Shown piece after piece: positions 36,101-46,100 of a stretch of DNA of 54,108 nt. A model generated the notes under the pieces. The model had not been told where the DNA came from. It was given only the letters and a program-made list of their open reading frames with translations, and made no database searches. The stretch's first letter is position 1. The number at the start of each line of letters is the position of its first letter. This stretch comes from Nevskia sp. (GTDB lineage: Bacteria > Pseudomonadota > Gammaproteobacteria > Nevskiales > Nevskiaceae), in NCBI GenBank assembly GCA_023229645.1, contig JALNYU010000024.1, positions 1 through 54,108 on the forward strand, in the 5' to 3' direction. The translations under genes and the position numbers were made by a program.

Positions 36101-38994
36101 CGGGCGCCAATAAATTGCGTGCCGAAGCGGTGGATGGCTTCGGCAATCCGCGCGGCGTTGCCGAAATCACCGTCATCGCACCTGGCGATCTCGGCAAGCT
36201 GCAACTGGTTGTGCCGCCGAGCGGTGTGGTTGCCGACGGCCAAACGCCGGGGCATATCGTGGTGCGCTTGCTCGACGAACACGGCGTGAAAGTGACGGCG
36301 CGCACGCCGGTGACACTGGAGACCAACCTCGGCCGTTGGGATGTCGAGGATCTCGACGCGCAACAGGCCGGCATCCAAACCTTCATCGAAGGCGGCGAAG
36401 CGCTGTTCGATCTGATTCCGCTCGCCGAACCGGGCGAAGCGCGCGTCCGTGTCAGCAGCGGCCGGCTCAAAGACGAGCAGAAAGTACCGTTCCTGCCGTA
36501 TCTGCGGCCGTTGATTGCGTCCGGTATCGTCGAAGGTGCGTTCGCGTTCCAGAAGCTCAAAGCCGATAGTCTGCAGCCGGTCACGAGCCAAGATGGCTTT
36601 GAGCAGGACATCAAAGAAATCAATTTCGGCGGCGGCTCGTCGCAAGGCGGCGTGCGGGGCTCGGTGTTCTTGAAAGGCAAGGTCAAGGGCGATTTGCTGC
36701 TGACGCTGGCCTACGATTCCGACAAAAACACCAAAGATCGTCTGTTCCGCGACATCGATCCAGAAGCGTTCTACCCGGTTTACGGCGATTCCGGCATCAA
36801 GGGCTTCGACGCGCAATCGACTAGCAAGCTTTATGTCCGCGTCGATAAAGGCCGCTCTTACCTGCTCTACGGCGACTTCAACAGCAACGGCAATTATCTG
36901 ACCGGCGGCAACGGTTACGATTCTGCACACGGCGATGGCCAGGCGCTGGAGCGGCGCCTGAGCAACTACAGCCGCAGTCTGACTGGCGCCCGCTATCACG
37001 GCGAAAACGAACACGGCAGCATCAACTTATTCGCCAGCTACGACCGCCGCCGTCAGCAAGTCAGCGAATTCCGCGGCGAAGGCATTTCCGGGCCGTACCC
37101 GCTGCACGTCACCGGCTTTGTCCGCAACAGCGAAAAAATCGAGATTTTGACTCGCGACCGCGTGCAGACCTCGACGATCATCAACACCGTTGCCCTGACC
37201 CGCTTCAGCGATTACTCGATCAACGAACTCGATGGCACGATCCTGTTCCGGCGGCCGGTGCCGAGCGTTGACGAAAATCTGAACCCGATCTTTGTTCGCA
37301 TCACGTTTGAACTCGATACCGGCGGCGACCGCTTCTGGGTTTACGGTGCGGACGGCCAGTACAAACTCACCGATTTCCTCGAAGTCGGCGCCGCCGTCGC
37401 CCGCGATGACGACCCCGGCAATCACTATCGCCTGTACGGCGTTAACGCCAACATCAAACTCGACGACAACACCTACGCCACCGCTGAAGCCGCCCGTTCC
37501 GACGACGCCCTGCGCGGCACCGGCAATGCTTACCGCGGCGAAGTGGTACATAAGAGCAGCCGCGCCGAAGCGCGGGTGTTCTATGGCCAAACCGATGCCG
37601 CATTTGAGAACCCGAACGCGGCACTCACCGCCGGCCGCCAGGAAGCCGGCTTCAAAGGCATTTATAAACTCAGCGACACGCTGCGTTTAGGCGGCGAAGG
37701 GATTTATTCCAACGACCGCAGCGCCCAGCTCTCGGCGCGCAAAGGCGTGCTCGGTTATTTGCAGTACCAACTCGGCGCGCAGTTCGTTGTTGAAGGTGGC
37801 TTGCGCCGCGCCGTCGGCGAAGAAAGCGGCACCGTGGGCGGCGTTGCCACGACGCGCGAAATCAACACCACCTCGGCGCGCGGCAAGCTGACCTACACGC
37901 CGGATTTCCTCAGCAAGGCCAGCCTCTTCGGCGAATACGAGCAGGACCTGACGAAATCGCTGCGCGAAGCAGCGCTCGGCGGCGATTATCAAATCAGCAG
38001 CCGCAGCCGCATTTACGCCCGGCACGAGTTCATCTCCAGCTTAAACGGCATTTACAACCTGAGCGAGAACGGCCGCGATCAGAACAGCACCGTATTCGGG
38101 CTCGACTATGACTACACCGATAACGGCAGCGTGTTCAGCGAATACCGAGTCCGCGACGCCTTGAGCGGCAGCGACGCCGAGGCTGCACTGGGCCTGCGCA
38201 ATACCTGGTCATTGCTGAAAGATCTGCGCCTGTCGACGACGTTCGAGCGCATCCAACCGCTCAGCGCCGAGGCCCAGGAAACGGTCGCCGCGACTGTCGG
38301 CGCCGAGTACCGCATTAATCCGCTGACTAAGGCCGCGGCGCGCCTCGAATACCGCACCAGCCGTAGCGAAGACAGCGTACTCAACACGCTGGCGTTAGCG
38401 CACAAGCTGGATTTGGATTGGACAGTGCTGGCCAAAAACACGATTTCCTGGAGCGACCGCGGCAGCCAAGGCCTGCTGGTGCGCGACCGCGCCCGCCTCG
38501 GCTTCGCCTACCGCGATACCGACACCAACCGCTGGCTCTGGCTCGGCCGTTACGAAGCGCGGCTCGATCGCGACGAAGGCCAAGACACGCGCCGGCTGGC
38601 GCACGTGATCTCGACCAATGTCAACTATCAACCGTCGAAGCCGTGGATCTGGAGCGGCCGCTGGGCGTCGAAGTTCGTCGATGAAAACTTCACCGAACTG
38701 AATACCAGCAACAGCGCGCACTTGGTTTCGGGTCGGGTGACTTACGACGTTACCGAGAAAATCGACCTCGGCCTGATCGCCAGCAATTTATTCAGCGGCA
38801 GCTTCGCCAGCCACCAATACGGCGTCGGCGCCGAAGCCGGCTACCTGCTGACGACCAACCTCTGGTTCTCGGCCGGCTACAACCTCTACGGGTTTCACGA
38901 TACCGATCTGGAAGGCGAGGACTACACCCGACAAGGGCCGTTTATTCGCCTGCGCTTCAAGTTCGACGAAGACCTGTTCAAGTTCCTGGAGTGA
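33103..38994 (+). CDS. Outer-membrane barrel protein with DUF11, SdrD_B-like and Ig-like exported domains (1963 aa)
   Basis: After a signal peptide (cleavage near residue 39, GAAQA-ATP) come DUF11-like modules (about 45-195, 205-350 and 605-730). An SdrD_B/CNA-B-like unit follows near 734 (LILGKVFVDCDRSRQQDPEELGIPGVRLYLDD), and a Big_1/invasin-like unit lies near 1031-1140 (LVVPPSGVVADGQTPGHIVVRLLDEHG). From about 1175 to the end the sequence changes to alternating amphipathic strands with aromatic girdles (GVRGSVFLKGKVKGDLLLTL, SLTGARYHGENEHGSINLFASY, GAEAGYLLTTNLWFSAGYNLY), ending GPFIRLRFKFDEDLFKFLE, as in an outer-membrane beta-barrel. The OmpA-type lipoprotein gene begins 7 bases later. 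It probably anchors or secretes the neighbouring DUF11 proteins; that role is inferred. Confidence 0.75.
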   Translation: MTTTQPLPHLSRLRWRGSWLRAAALLGLGLGLLGAAQAATPAGAIISNTATATYHDERVGADETITSNTVTVTVAPVEGIALVPDLSVFVAPGDQAAFAHTLSNTGNVAEVIALNFQPTADDDFDLGALRLFVDSNNNGRIDAGERELANGETLSLTVGQSVALVLVGSAPAVVANDIRAVQTLSASTIGGARAAITDTAITRVNGALQLSKRIDNPLAQAGDTVRYTLTATNTGGTPVPPTTVTVDGTLRPLVLIRDTIPANTVFAGVAQTAGGTALYHVFGQALQIYSTVAPSDFGQVDAIAFGYPGVAAGAQLEPAFSVKISDIAGGRITNIAEAYASDPTGTEIVRPSNPVSIDLPLPPGEINYYNNDNLGTVIGATRAGAPLFIGAFAAVCNTNPGVAESYPITLSTQLSGDTETGFQATETAPNSGIFVLTGVPTQLWPQNAQVSNDRIVQAGENDIVTAALVCNGNRLSTRIVVAPSGIVYDSRTNVPVGGATVEIFAVGAGQGSVLATVHDLNGDLSPNPVVTGQDGRYEFPQLAPGTYRIVVTPPGGYRFPSEFPPAQQPLGRRIGDGSYGRDFTLSAGNGAVTLDLPLDPHAAAGSFALEKTASESSIELGETLRYTLRLRNNNAFALSQVRVQDVLPRGFRYVKGSVRYNRGAAAEPSGAPGPALTFVVGNVAPAQVFEITYLATADVGAAGKSINTAQAFSDQAATNTATAAVDIDPGVFRDEALILGKVFVDCDRSRQQDPEELGIPGVRLYLDDGTFAITDAEGKYSFYGISPRSHVLKVDALTLPKGAELETTQNRNGGDPHSLFIDLKKGELHRADFAEGSCSADIVEQVKQRRAKGEVFGGEINKRLDLPLNLDTLQLDARAQPAAGIIDENGRASAYSPLLYDKPASTLELGPRANSRNAPSLSLENLLPKLDDNQFAFMDLHDGDTLATRDVSVRLVGRVGAEFKLFVNGDAVPNSRVGQKAILQARDLQAWEYISVRLQPGANKLRAEAVDGFGNPRGVAEITVIAPGDLGKLQLVVPPSGVVADGQTPGHIVVRLLDEHGVKVTARTPVTLETNLGRWDVEDLDAQQAGIQTFIEGGEALFDLIPLAEPGEARVRVSSGRLKDEQKVPFLPYLRPLIASGIVEGAFAFQKLKADSLQPVTSQDGFEQDIKEINFGGGSSQGGVRGSVFLKGKVKGDLLLTLAYDSDKNTKDRLFRDIDPEAFYPVYGDSGIKGFDAQSTSKLYVRVDKGRSYLLYGDFNSNGNYLTGGNGYDSAHGDGQALERRLSNYSRSLTGARYHGENEHGSINLFASYDRRRQQVSEFRGEGISGPYPLHVTGFVRNSEKIEILTRDRVQTSTIINTVALTRFSDYSINELDGTILFRRPVPSVDENLNPIFVRITFELDTGGDRFWVYGADGQYKLTDFLEVGAAVARDDDPGNHYRLYGVNANIKLDDNTYATAEAARSDDALRGTGNAYRGEVVHKSSRAEARVFYGQTDAAFENPNAALTAGRQEAGFKGIYKLSDTLRLGGEGIYSNDRSAQLSARKGVLGYLQYQLGAQFVVEGGLRRAVGEESGTVGGVATTREINTTSARGKLTYTPDFLSKASLFGEYEQDLTKSLREAALGGDYQISSRSRIYARHEFISSLNGIYNLSENGRDQNSTVFGLDYDYTDNGSVFSEYRVRDALSGSDAEAALGLRNTWSLLKDLRLSTTFERIQPLSAEAQETVAATVGAEYRINPLTKAAARLEYRTSRSEDSVLNTLALAHKLDLDWTVLAKNTISWSDRGSQGLLVRDRARLGFAYRDTDTNRWLWLGRYEARLDRDEGQDTRRLAHVISTNVNYQPSKPWIWSGRWASKFVDENFTELNTSNSAHLVSGRVTYDVTEKIDLGLIASNLFSGSFASHQYGVGAEAGYLLTTNLWFSAGYNLYGFHDTDLEGEDYTRQGPFIRLRFKFDEDLFKFLE

Positions 38995-39001
38995 TACGCC
39001 T

Positions 39002-40168
39002 ATGTTCCGTCGAACCACTCGCTTGATCGCCCGCCCGCGCCGCAGCGCTCGGCTGCTGCTCGCTGCCGCCGCGTTGTCGCTGGCCGCCTGCGCGCAAACC
39101 ACGGTGATTCCAGAACCGCTGCCGCCGGATGGCGTCAACAAAGTCCGCGATCGGATCAGCGATCAAGCCATCGCAGCCGACCGCGCCTATATTCAGTCGC
39201 TGCGCGCCCGTCTGAAAAAACTCAACGATGCCGGCCGGCCGCTGGCCGACTACAGCCTGTGCAAAGCCGGCGCTTGGATCGACTTCGCGTTCAGCGAATA
39301 CACCGATAACGACCGCGGCGGCATCGTCGAACAAGCGCTGCTGCAAGCGCGCAGCTTGATCGAAACGATGGAAGCCGGCGGCGGTGGCGACTATTCGGAA
39401 ACACCGGTGTTGGCCGATAGTCTGCGGCTCCGCGAAGACTTGTGGCGCTTCGTCGCCGAAACCAAGGCCGCCAACCCAATTGCGACCGACGGCAAACCCG
39501 GCTGCGCTGCCTGCGCGCTGGCCAAACTCGAAGTGCAGCTGATCTGGATCGGCAATGAATACAAAGACCTCGGCTGGCGTCACGCGGATTCCGCAATCCG
39601 CGCCGCCGAGCGCTATCGTAACGACGTTGATGCTGCCGCCGCGCGCTGTGCGCTGCCGCCCACGCCGCCACCTGCCCCGCCGGTGGAAGCCGCGCACGAC
39701 TGCCCGCCGCTGCGCTGCCCCACGGTCACCGAGCCGAAAGCACCGCTAGTGCCCGAACCGGCGGTGCATAACGCGGTAAAAGTGCCGATTCTGGTCCACT
39801 TCGCCTTCGGCAAAACCGCCATCGCGCCGGAGTCGATGTCGATTTTGGCGACGATCGCGCAAGTGCTTCAAGCGCATCCGCAGACGACGCTAAGCTTGGT
39901 CGGCCACGCCGACACCCGCGGCAATGCCAAGCAGAACGCGCGCTTGGCGAGCGGCCGCGCCGAAGCGGTGCGTGCGCATCTGATCGCGCTCGGCATCGCC
40001 GCCGCGCGGCTAAGCGCACATGGCGCCGGCGCGCTGCACGTGCCGACCGACGCCGGCCTGTCGCAGCGTGAGGCATATGCCCGTGCGCGGCGCGTCGATT
40101 TCGTCTTCGACCACTTGCCGGATCTCGAAACGGAACAACAGCTGCGCGATCTGCAGGCCGATCGCTAA
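39002..40168 (+). CDS. OmpA-family lipoprotein
   Basis: The 388-residue protein has a lipoprotein signal (RLLLAAAALSLAAC, Cys 30). A helical region (about 45-215) is followed by a Pro-rich linker, then a C-terminal OmpA peptidoglycan-binding domain: VHFAFGKTAIAPESMSILATIA, LSLVGHADTRGNAKQNARLASGRAEAV and YARARRVDFVFDH. OmpA domains hold envelope complexes to the cell wall. Four cysteines around residues 160-240 may form disulfides. It starts 7 bases after the barrel protein and ends 17 bases before the 2019-aa protein, so it very likely belongs to the same complex as a periplasmic anchor. Confidence 0.85.
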   Translation: MFRRTTRLIARPRRSARLLLAAAALSLAACAQTTVIPEPLPPDGVNKVRDRISDQAIAADRAYIQSLRARLKKLNDAGRPLADYSLCKAGAWIDFAFSEYTDNDRGGIVEQALLQARSLIETMEAGGGGDYSETPVLADSLRLREDLWRFVAETKAANPIATDGKPGCAACALAKLEVQLIWIGNEYKDLGWRHADSAIRAAERYRNDVDAAAARCALPPTPPPAPPVEAAHDCPPLRCPTVTEPKAPLVPEPAVHNAVKVPILVHFAFGKTAIAPESMSILATIAQVLQAHPQTTLSLVGHADTRGNAKQNARLASGRAEAVRAHLIALGIAAARLSAHGAGALHVPTDAGLSQREAYARARRVDFVFDHLPDLETEQQLRDLQADR

Positions 40169-40185
40169 CGCACGGAAGCTTAGGA

Positions 40186-43100
40186 ATGCCGAACCGCCCC
40201 GCCCCGATACTGCAACGCCACGCCAACCGCCGGCTAGCACCGCTGCTGCGCGCGTTGCTGCTCGGCAGCGTGCTTGTGCCCGGGGTGGCGCTGGCGACGC
40301 TGGATCTGAATAAGTCGTTCCAGCCGATCAACGTTGCGCCCGGCGGCACGGCGAAAGTCAAAATCGACCTGTTCAACGACGAGCTGGCAGCGCTCTCAAG
40401 CACGCAGCTCAGCGATAACCTACCGAGCGGCCTGACCGTTGCCGCCAGCCCAGCGCCAACCAATTCCTGCGGCGGCACGCTAGTCGCCACGCCGGGCGAT
40501 ACCGTGGTCACGCTCAGCGGCGGCACCGTGCCGGGACGCGCGTTCAACGGCGCTTCCGGCACGTGTTCGGTGCAGTTCTGGGTAAACGCAGCAATCCCCG
40601 GCACGCGGATCAACACCATTCCAGCCGGCGGCGCCAGCGGCGACAGCGGCCCGGATGGCGGCCTCGGCCTGCAACCGAACCCGCAGCCGGCGAGTGCGAC
40701 GCTAACCGTCAGCCCCTACGCACCGCTGACCGGCAACAAAAGTTTCAGCAGCAATGTCGTCAAAGGCGATGGCACGGTGTCGTTGACGGTGACAATCAAC
40801 AACCCGAACGCCGTGCCGCTGACCGGGCTGGCGTATACCGACGCGTTCCCGGCGCAGCTAAAAATTGCCAGCGCCACACCATCGGCAAATAGCTGCGGCG
40901 GCAGTATTGGCGCCAGCGGCGGTGGCGCGCTGGCCGACGGCGCGAGCGGCTTCGCGTTGACCGGCGGCGCACTGGCCGCAAACGGCAGCTGCGCAGTTAC
41001 GGTCTTGGTGCGTGCGGCAAACCCAAACACCGCGTTTGATGCGACGCAAACCAACACGATTACGGCCGGCGCTGTCACCACCAACGAAGCCGCTACGAAT
41101 AATGTCGACATTGCGGCCAGCCTCGTCGTGCAGAGCGGTGGGCGCATCGGCAAATCGTTCGACTTCGCGGTGTTCAACGACGGCGCGCAGCCGGCAACGC
41201 TGACGCTGCGACTCGGCAATCGCAATCTGACGCCGATCAGCGGCGCCTCGCTGACCGATAATCTGCCGCCCGGCGTGACGGTCGCCGCTGCGCCGAATAT
41301 CACCACCAATAACTGTGGCGCGGCCAGCGTCAACGCTGCCGCCGGCGCCAGCCAAATCGTCGTCAGCAACGCTGCGATTCCGGCGGCGGCGAACGCGCTT
41401 GATGCCATCGGCGAGTGTCTCGTCAACGTCGATGTCGTCACTACCGTCTCCGGCCCCAGCGTCAACACCATCGCGGACGGTTCTTACGGCGCCGGGCTGC
41501 CGAACTACAGCGGCGCCAGCGCCACGCTGCTCGGCAATAATTTTGCAATCAACGTCGACAAGGCCTTCAACCCCGGCACACTGCTCGCTGGCAACACCAC
41601 GACACTGACGCTAACGCTAAGCAACGCGAGCGCGGCGCCCGCACAAATCAGCAGCCTGACCGATGATCTAACTAGCGCCGATCCGGCCGGCGGCATCGTC
41701 GTCGCTGCAAGCCCAGCGGCGAGCACAACTTGCGGCGGCACGGTTGACGCCGTGCCAGGAACGACGACCATCCACAAACACGACGGCACGATCCCGGCCG
41801 GCGGCAGTTGCACGGTGACGGTGCCGATCCTGGTCAGCAGCACGGTCGCGCCCGGCACCTATACCAACGTCCTCGATAACAACCAGCTGCAGACCAACCG
41901 CGGCAGCAACAACGGCGCAGCGTTCGGCCAATTGGTCGTTCCGACTGATCTCTCGGCGTTCAAGCTCTTCACGCCGGACACGGTGCCGGTAGGCTCGCAA
42001 ACCACGTTGACGATTACGCTGAACAACGGCGGGCCGACGCCGGCAACGATCAGCCGCGTGTTCGACAGTCTGCGCACGTTGGACACCGGCGATCATTTTG
42101 TCGTAGCCGCTTCGCCAGCGCCGGCGACAACCTGCGGTGGCACCGTGGTGGCGCCGGCCGGCGGGATCTCAATTACCAAGACCGACGGCGCCATCCCGGC
42201 GAACGGCAGCTGCACGATCACGGTACCGGTGCTGGTGTTGCCCGGCGCACCGCTCGGTACGTTTACCAATACGATTCTGCCGAACGATATCCAGACTTCG
42301 ATCGGCGCCAATTCCAATCCGATCAGCACGCCGCTGAACGCTGGCAGCGCGATCACCGCCACGAAGGACTTCAACCCGCTGACCATCGTCCGCGGCCAGA
42401 ACACGACGCTGACGATCCGCCTGAACAATGCCAGTCAAAGCGCCGCGACCAGCGTCTCGCTAACCGATGCGCTGACCACGCTCGACGCCAACGGCAGCTT
42501 TACCGTCGCACCGACTCCGGCGCTGACCTCGACTTGTGGTGGCACGGTGACCGCGGCGCCCGGTGCGACGACGCTAACGCTCAGTGGCGGCACGATCGCC
42601 AGCGCCGGCAATTGCCAGATTAGCGTTGCGATCGTCCCGAGCGGCAGCGCGCCGAGCGGCACGCTGACCAACACGATTCAGGCCGGCAATATTCAGAGCA
42701 CGCTCGGCCCGAATACCGCCGATATTACGGCGCCGCTAACGGTCAATCCTTCGGTGTCGATCAGCAAGCGTTTCGTGCCAGCGACGGTCGGCGCCGGTCT
42801 CGGCACCCAGCTCGAAATCAAAATCGATCACGCTGCTGGCGCGCCCGCGTTCACTGGGATGAATCTTAGCGACGATCTGACCACCCTCGGCGCCGGCCAT
42901 GTTGTCGCGACATCACCGAACATTACCAACGATTGCGGCGGCACTGTCACCGCAAACCCAGGCGATACCGCAATCAGTTTGGTCGGCGGCCGGCTTGCCC
43001 TCGGCGCGACGAGCTGCACGATCACCGTTCGGATTCAGACGCCCGCGACGATCGGCAGCGGCACCAATACCATCCCAGCCGGCGCGCTGACAACAAACGA

Positions 43101-46100
43101 AGGCCAGCAGAATGATACGGCGGCCAGCGCAACCCTGACCCGGATCGCAATCCCGAACGCGCTGACCTTGAACAAGTCGTTCGTACCGTCGAGCATCAAC
43201 GGCGGCCGGCCGTCGGTATTGGCGATTCTGCTGAACAACAGCCAGTCCGGCGCGATTGATCTCGACGGCGTGGCGCTAACCGACACCCTGCCCGCCGGCA
43301 TGGTGGTTTTCGATACGCCAGACGCCAGCTTCAGCGGCGCCGGCTGCGGCGGCGGCACGATCAGCGCCAATCCGCTCGACACCAGCGTCCAACTCAGCGG
43401 TGCGACAATCGCCGCTGGCGCGCTGTGCACGCTGCAAGTAACGGTGACCGGCCTGATCGAAGGCAACCTCACCAACCGCATCGATGTTGGCGCGCTGAGC
43501 TCAAACCAAGGCGCGACCAACGGCAATGCGCCCGCGGCGACGCTGACCGTGCTGCGCAATATCAACATCACGAAGTCTTTTACGCCGAGCACGGTGGTCG
43601 CCGGCAATACGTCTACGCTGACGCTGCGCTTCGTCAACGCGCAGTCGGTAACGCGTACCAACGGCGCGTTGATCGATAACTTCCCGCCCGGTCTATTCAC
43701 CGCTGGCGCTGCAACGCAGAACACCTGCTCCGGCGCAATCATCAGCGACGGCAGCGGTGCGCCGCTAGGCGCCGGCGCTAATGCGATCCGGATCACCAAC
43801 ATCTTCTTTGCGCCGAGCAGCAGCTGTGTCATCAGCGTGCCGGTCACAGCGCCTACAGCGGGCGTTTATACCAACACCGTTCCGGCCAATACGTTGACGA
43901 CGACCGAAGGCAGCAGTAACGCCGATCCGGCGACCGGCACGCTGAGCAATCTCGCCGCGCCCGCGATCGCGAAAGCATTCAGCCCGAGCACGATCGCCAC
44001 CGGCGGCAGCAGCACAATCACCTTCACGCTGAGCAACGCCAATAGCAATGCGCAGCTCGCAGGCGGCTTTACCAACGCGACGTTCAGCGACAGCCTCAGC
44101 GGCATGGCCATCGCCGCCAACGGTGCTGCGGGCGGCAGTTGCGCTGGCGCCGCCGGCAACACGTTTAACGCCGGGCAGACGGCGCTATCGTTCACCGGCT
44201 TATCGATTCCGGCGGCCGGTAGCTGCACCGTCACCGTCGTAGTCACGGCCAGCGCTGCCGGCGTCTATCCGAACACCACCAGCGGCGTTTCAGCGACACA
44301 GACGACAACGCCGGGACCGCCGAGCAACACCGCAAACCTCACGGTGCAGGCGCCACCGACGGTCGCAAAAGCATTTGCGCCGGCTTCGATTGTGACCGGC
44401 AGCAACAGCCGTCTGACGCTTACGCTGAGCAATCCAAACGCGACCGCGCTGACGCTCGCCGACCCAGGTTTGATCGATCTGTTCCCGACCACGCCGGGCC
44501 AGCTCAGCGTCGCGGCGGCGCCGAATTTGGTCAGCACTTGCACCGGCGCCACCGTTAACGACGCCGCCAACGCCGCGTTGGCCGGCGGCGCGCTCGGCCT
44601 GCGAATCAATGACGGCACGATCCCGCCGAACAGCAGCTGCACGGTTAGCGTTGATGTCACCGCCAACGTCATCGGCCATTACGTCAACACCACCGGCCTA
44701 GCGACGTCCAGCAACGGCGGCAGTAGCGTAGCGGGCGCTAGCGCAGTGCTGGACGTTACCGCGACGCCGATCGGAATCGCGGTCGGCGGCAACGTGTATC
44801 GCGATGCCAACGTCAACGGCACGCTGGACGGCGCCGAAGATTGGAGCGCCGGTGCGCCGGTGTTCGTCAATCTCGTACAAAACGGCGTTGTCGTCGTGAC
44901 GATCACTGTACCGGCCGGCGGCGGCAGCTATCAGTTCGCGAATGTTGTCGCTGGCGATTACCGCATTGTCATCGGCGACAACGGCACCAGCGTCGGCGCC
45001 GTGGCACCCGGCGGCTTCCAGTTCGTAACGCCGAGCGACGGCGTGCAGGTGATTACCGTCGGCAGCACCGTCGCGCCGCCGTATAACTTCGGACTCATCG
45101 ACGGCGGCGTCATCAGCGGCCGCGTGTTCCGCGACAACGGCCCGAATGCCAATAACGGCGTGCAAGACAACGCCGCCAGCGAGCCTGGCCTCAGCGGTGT
45201 CAGCCTGCGACTGAGCGACTGCGGCGCAACGATTTACGGCAACAGCCGTACCGACGGCAACGGCGACTACGTGTTGTACCTGCCGAACACCGTCGCCAAC
45301 GGCACATTGGTTTGCGTTGATGAAATCAACCCCAGCGGCGATCTATCGACCGGCGCGAACGTCGCTGGTACCGCACTGACCAGCGGTGCGGCGACGACCG
45401 TCGCTAGCACCAGCTATCTCTATAGCCGCAATAGCACGCCCGATCGAATTCAATTCGCCTATTCGACGACCGTCCGCAACTACTCAAATCTAAACTTCGG
45501 CGACGTACCGCCAAACGCGTTCACCACCGACAACAAGCGCACCGCGCTAGCCGGCAGCACGCTCGCCTATCCGCACACCTACACCGCGCAAAGTGGCGGC
45601 GCCGTTACGTTCGGCACCGCTGCCGTATCCAGCCCAGGTGTAACCGGTTGGGTTGAAACCGTTTACCTCGACGCCGACTGCAACGGTGCTATCGACCCCA
45701 GCGATACCCCAATCACCGGGCCGCTGCCGCTCAGCGCTGGCCAGCAAATCTGTATCGTTGACCGCGAATTCGTGCCGGCCAACGCGCCGCAAGGTGCGCA
45801 GAACGTCGTCACGATCAGCGCAACGTTCGCCTACACCAACGCCAACCCGGCGCTCGCCAGCACGCTGAGCCATGGCGATACAACGATCATCGGCGACGCT
45901 ACGGGTGCGGCGTTGGATCTGGTCAAAATCGTCAGCAGCGGCACCGCAGTGCCGGGCACGGTGCTGACGTATACGGTGACCTACAGCAACCGCAGCACGC
46001 TGCCGTTATCGAATATCGTCGTCAACGATGCCACGCCGCCGTACACGCGCTTCGTCTCTGCCGATGTCGGCGCCTTGCCGGCCAGCCTGAGCGCGTGCAG

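Noticed and set aside
30460..38025. Long minus-strand frames inside the DUF11 and barrel genes
   Set aside because: Codon-position GC bias keeps the opposite strand open. None has a plausible start or domain, and the plus-strand genes are well supported.
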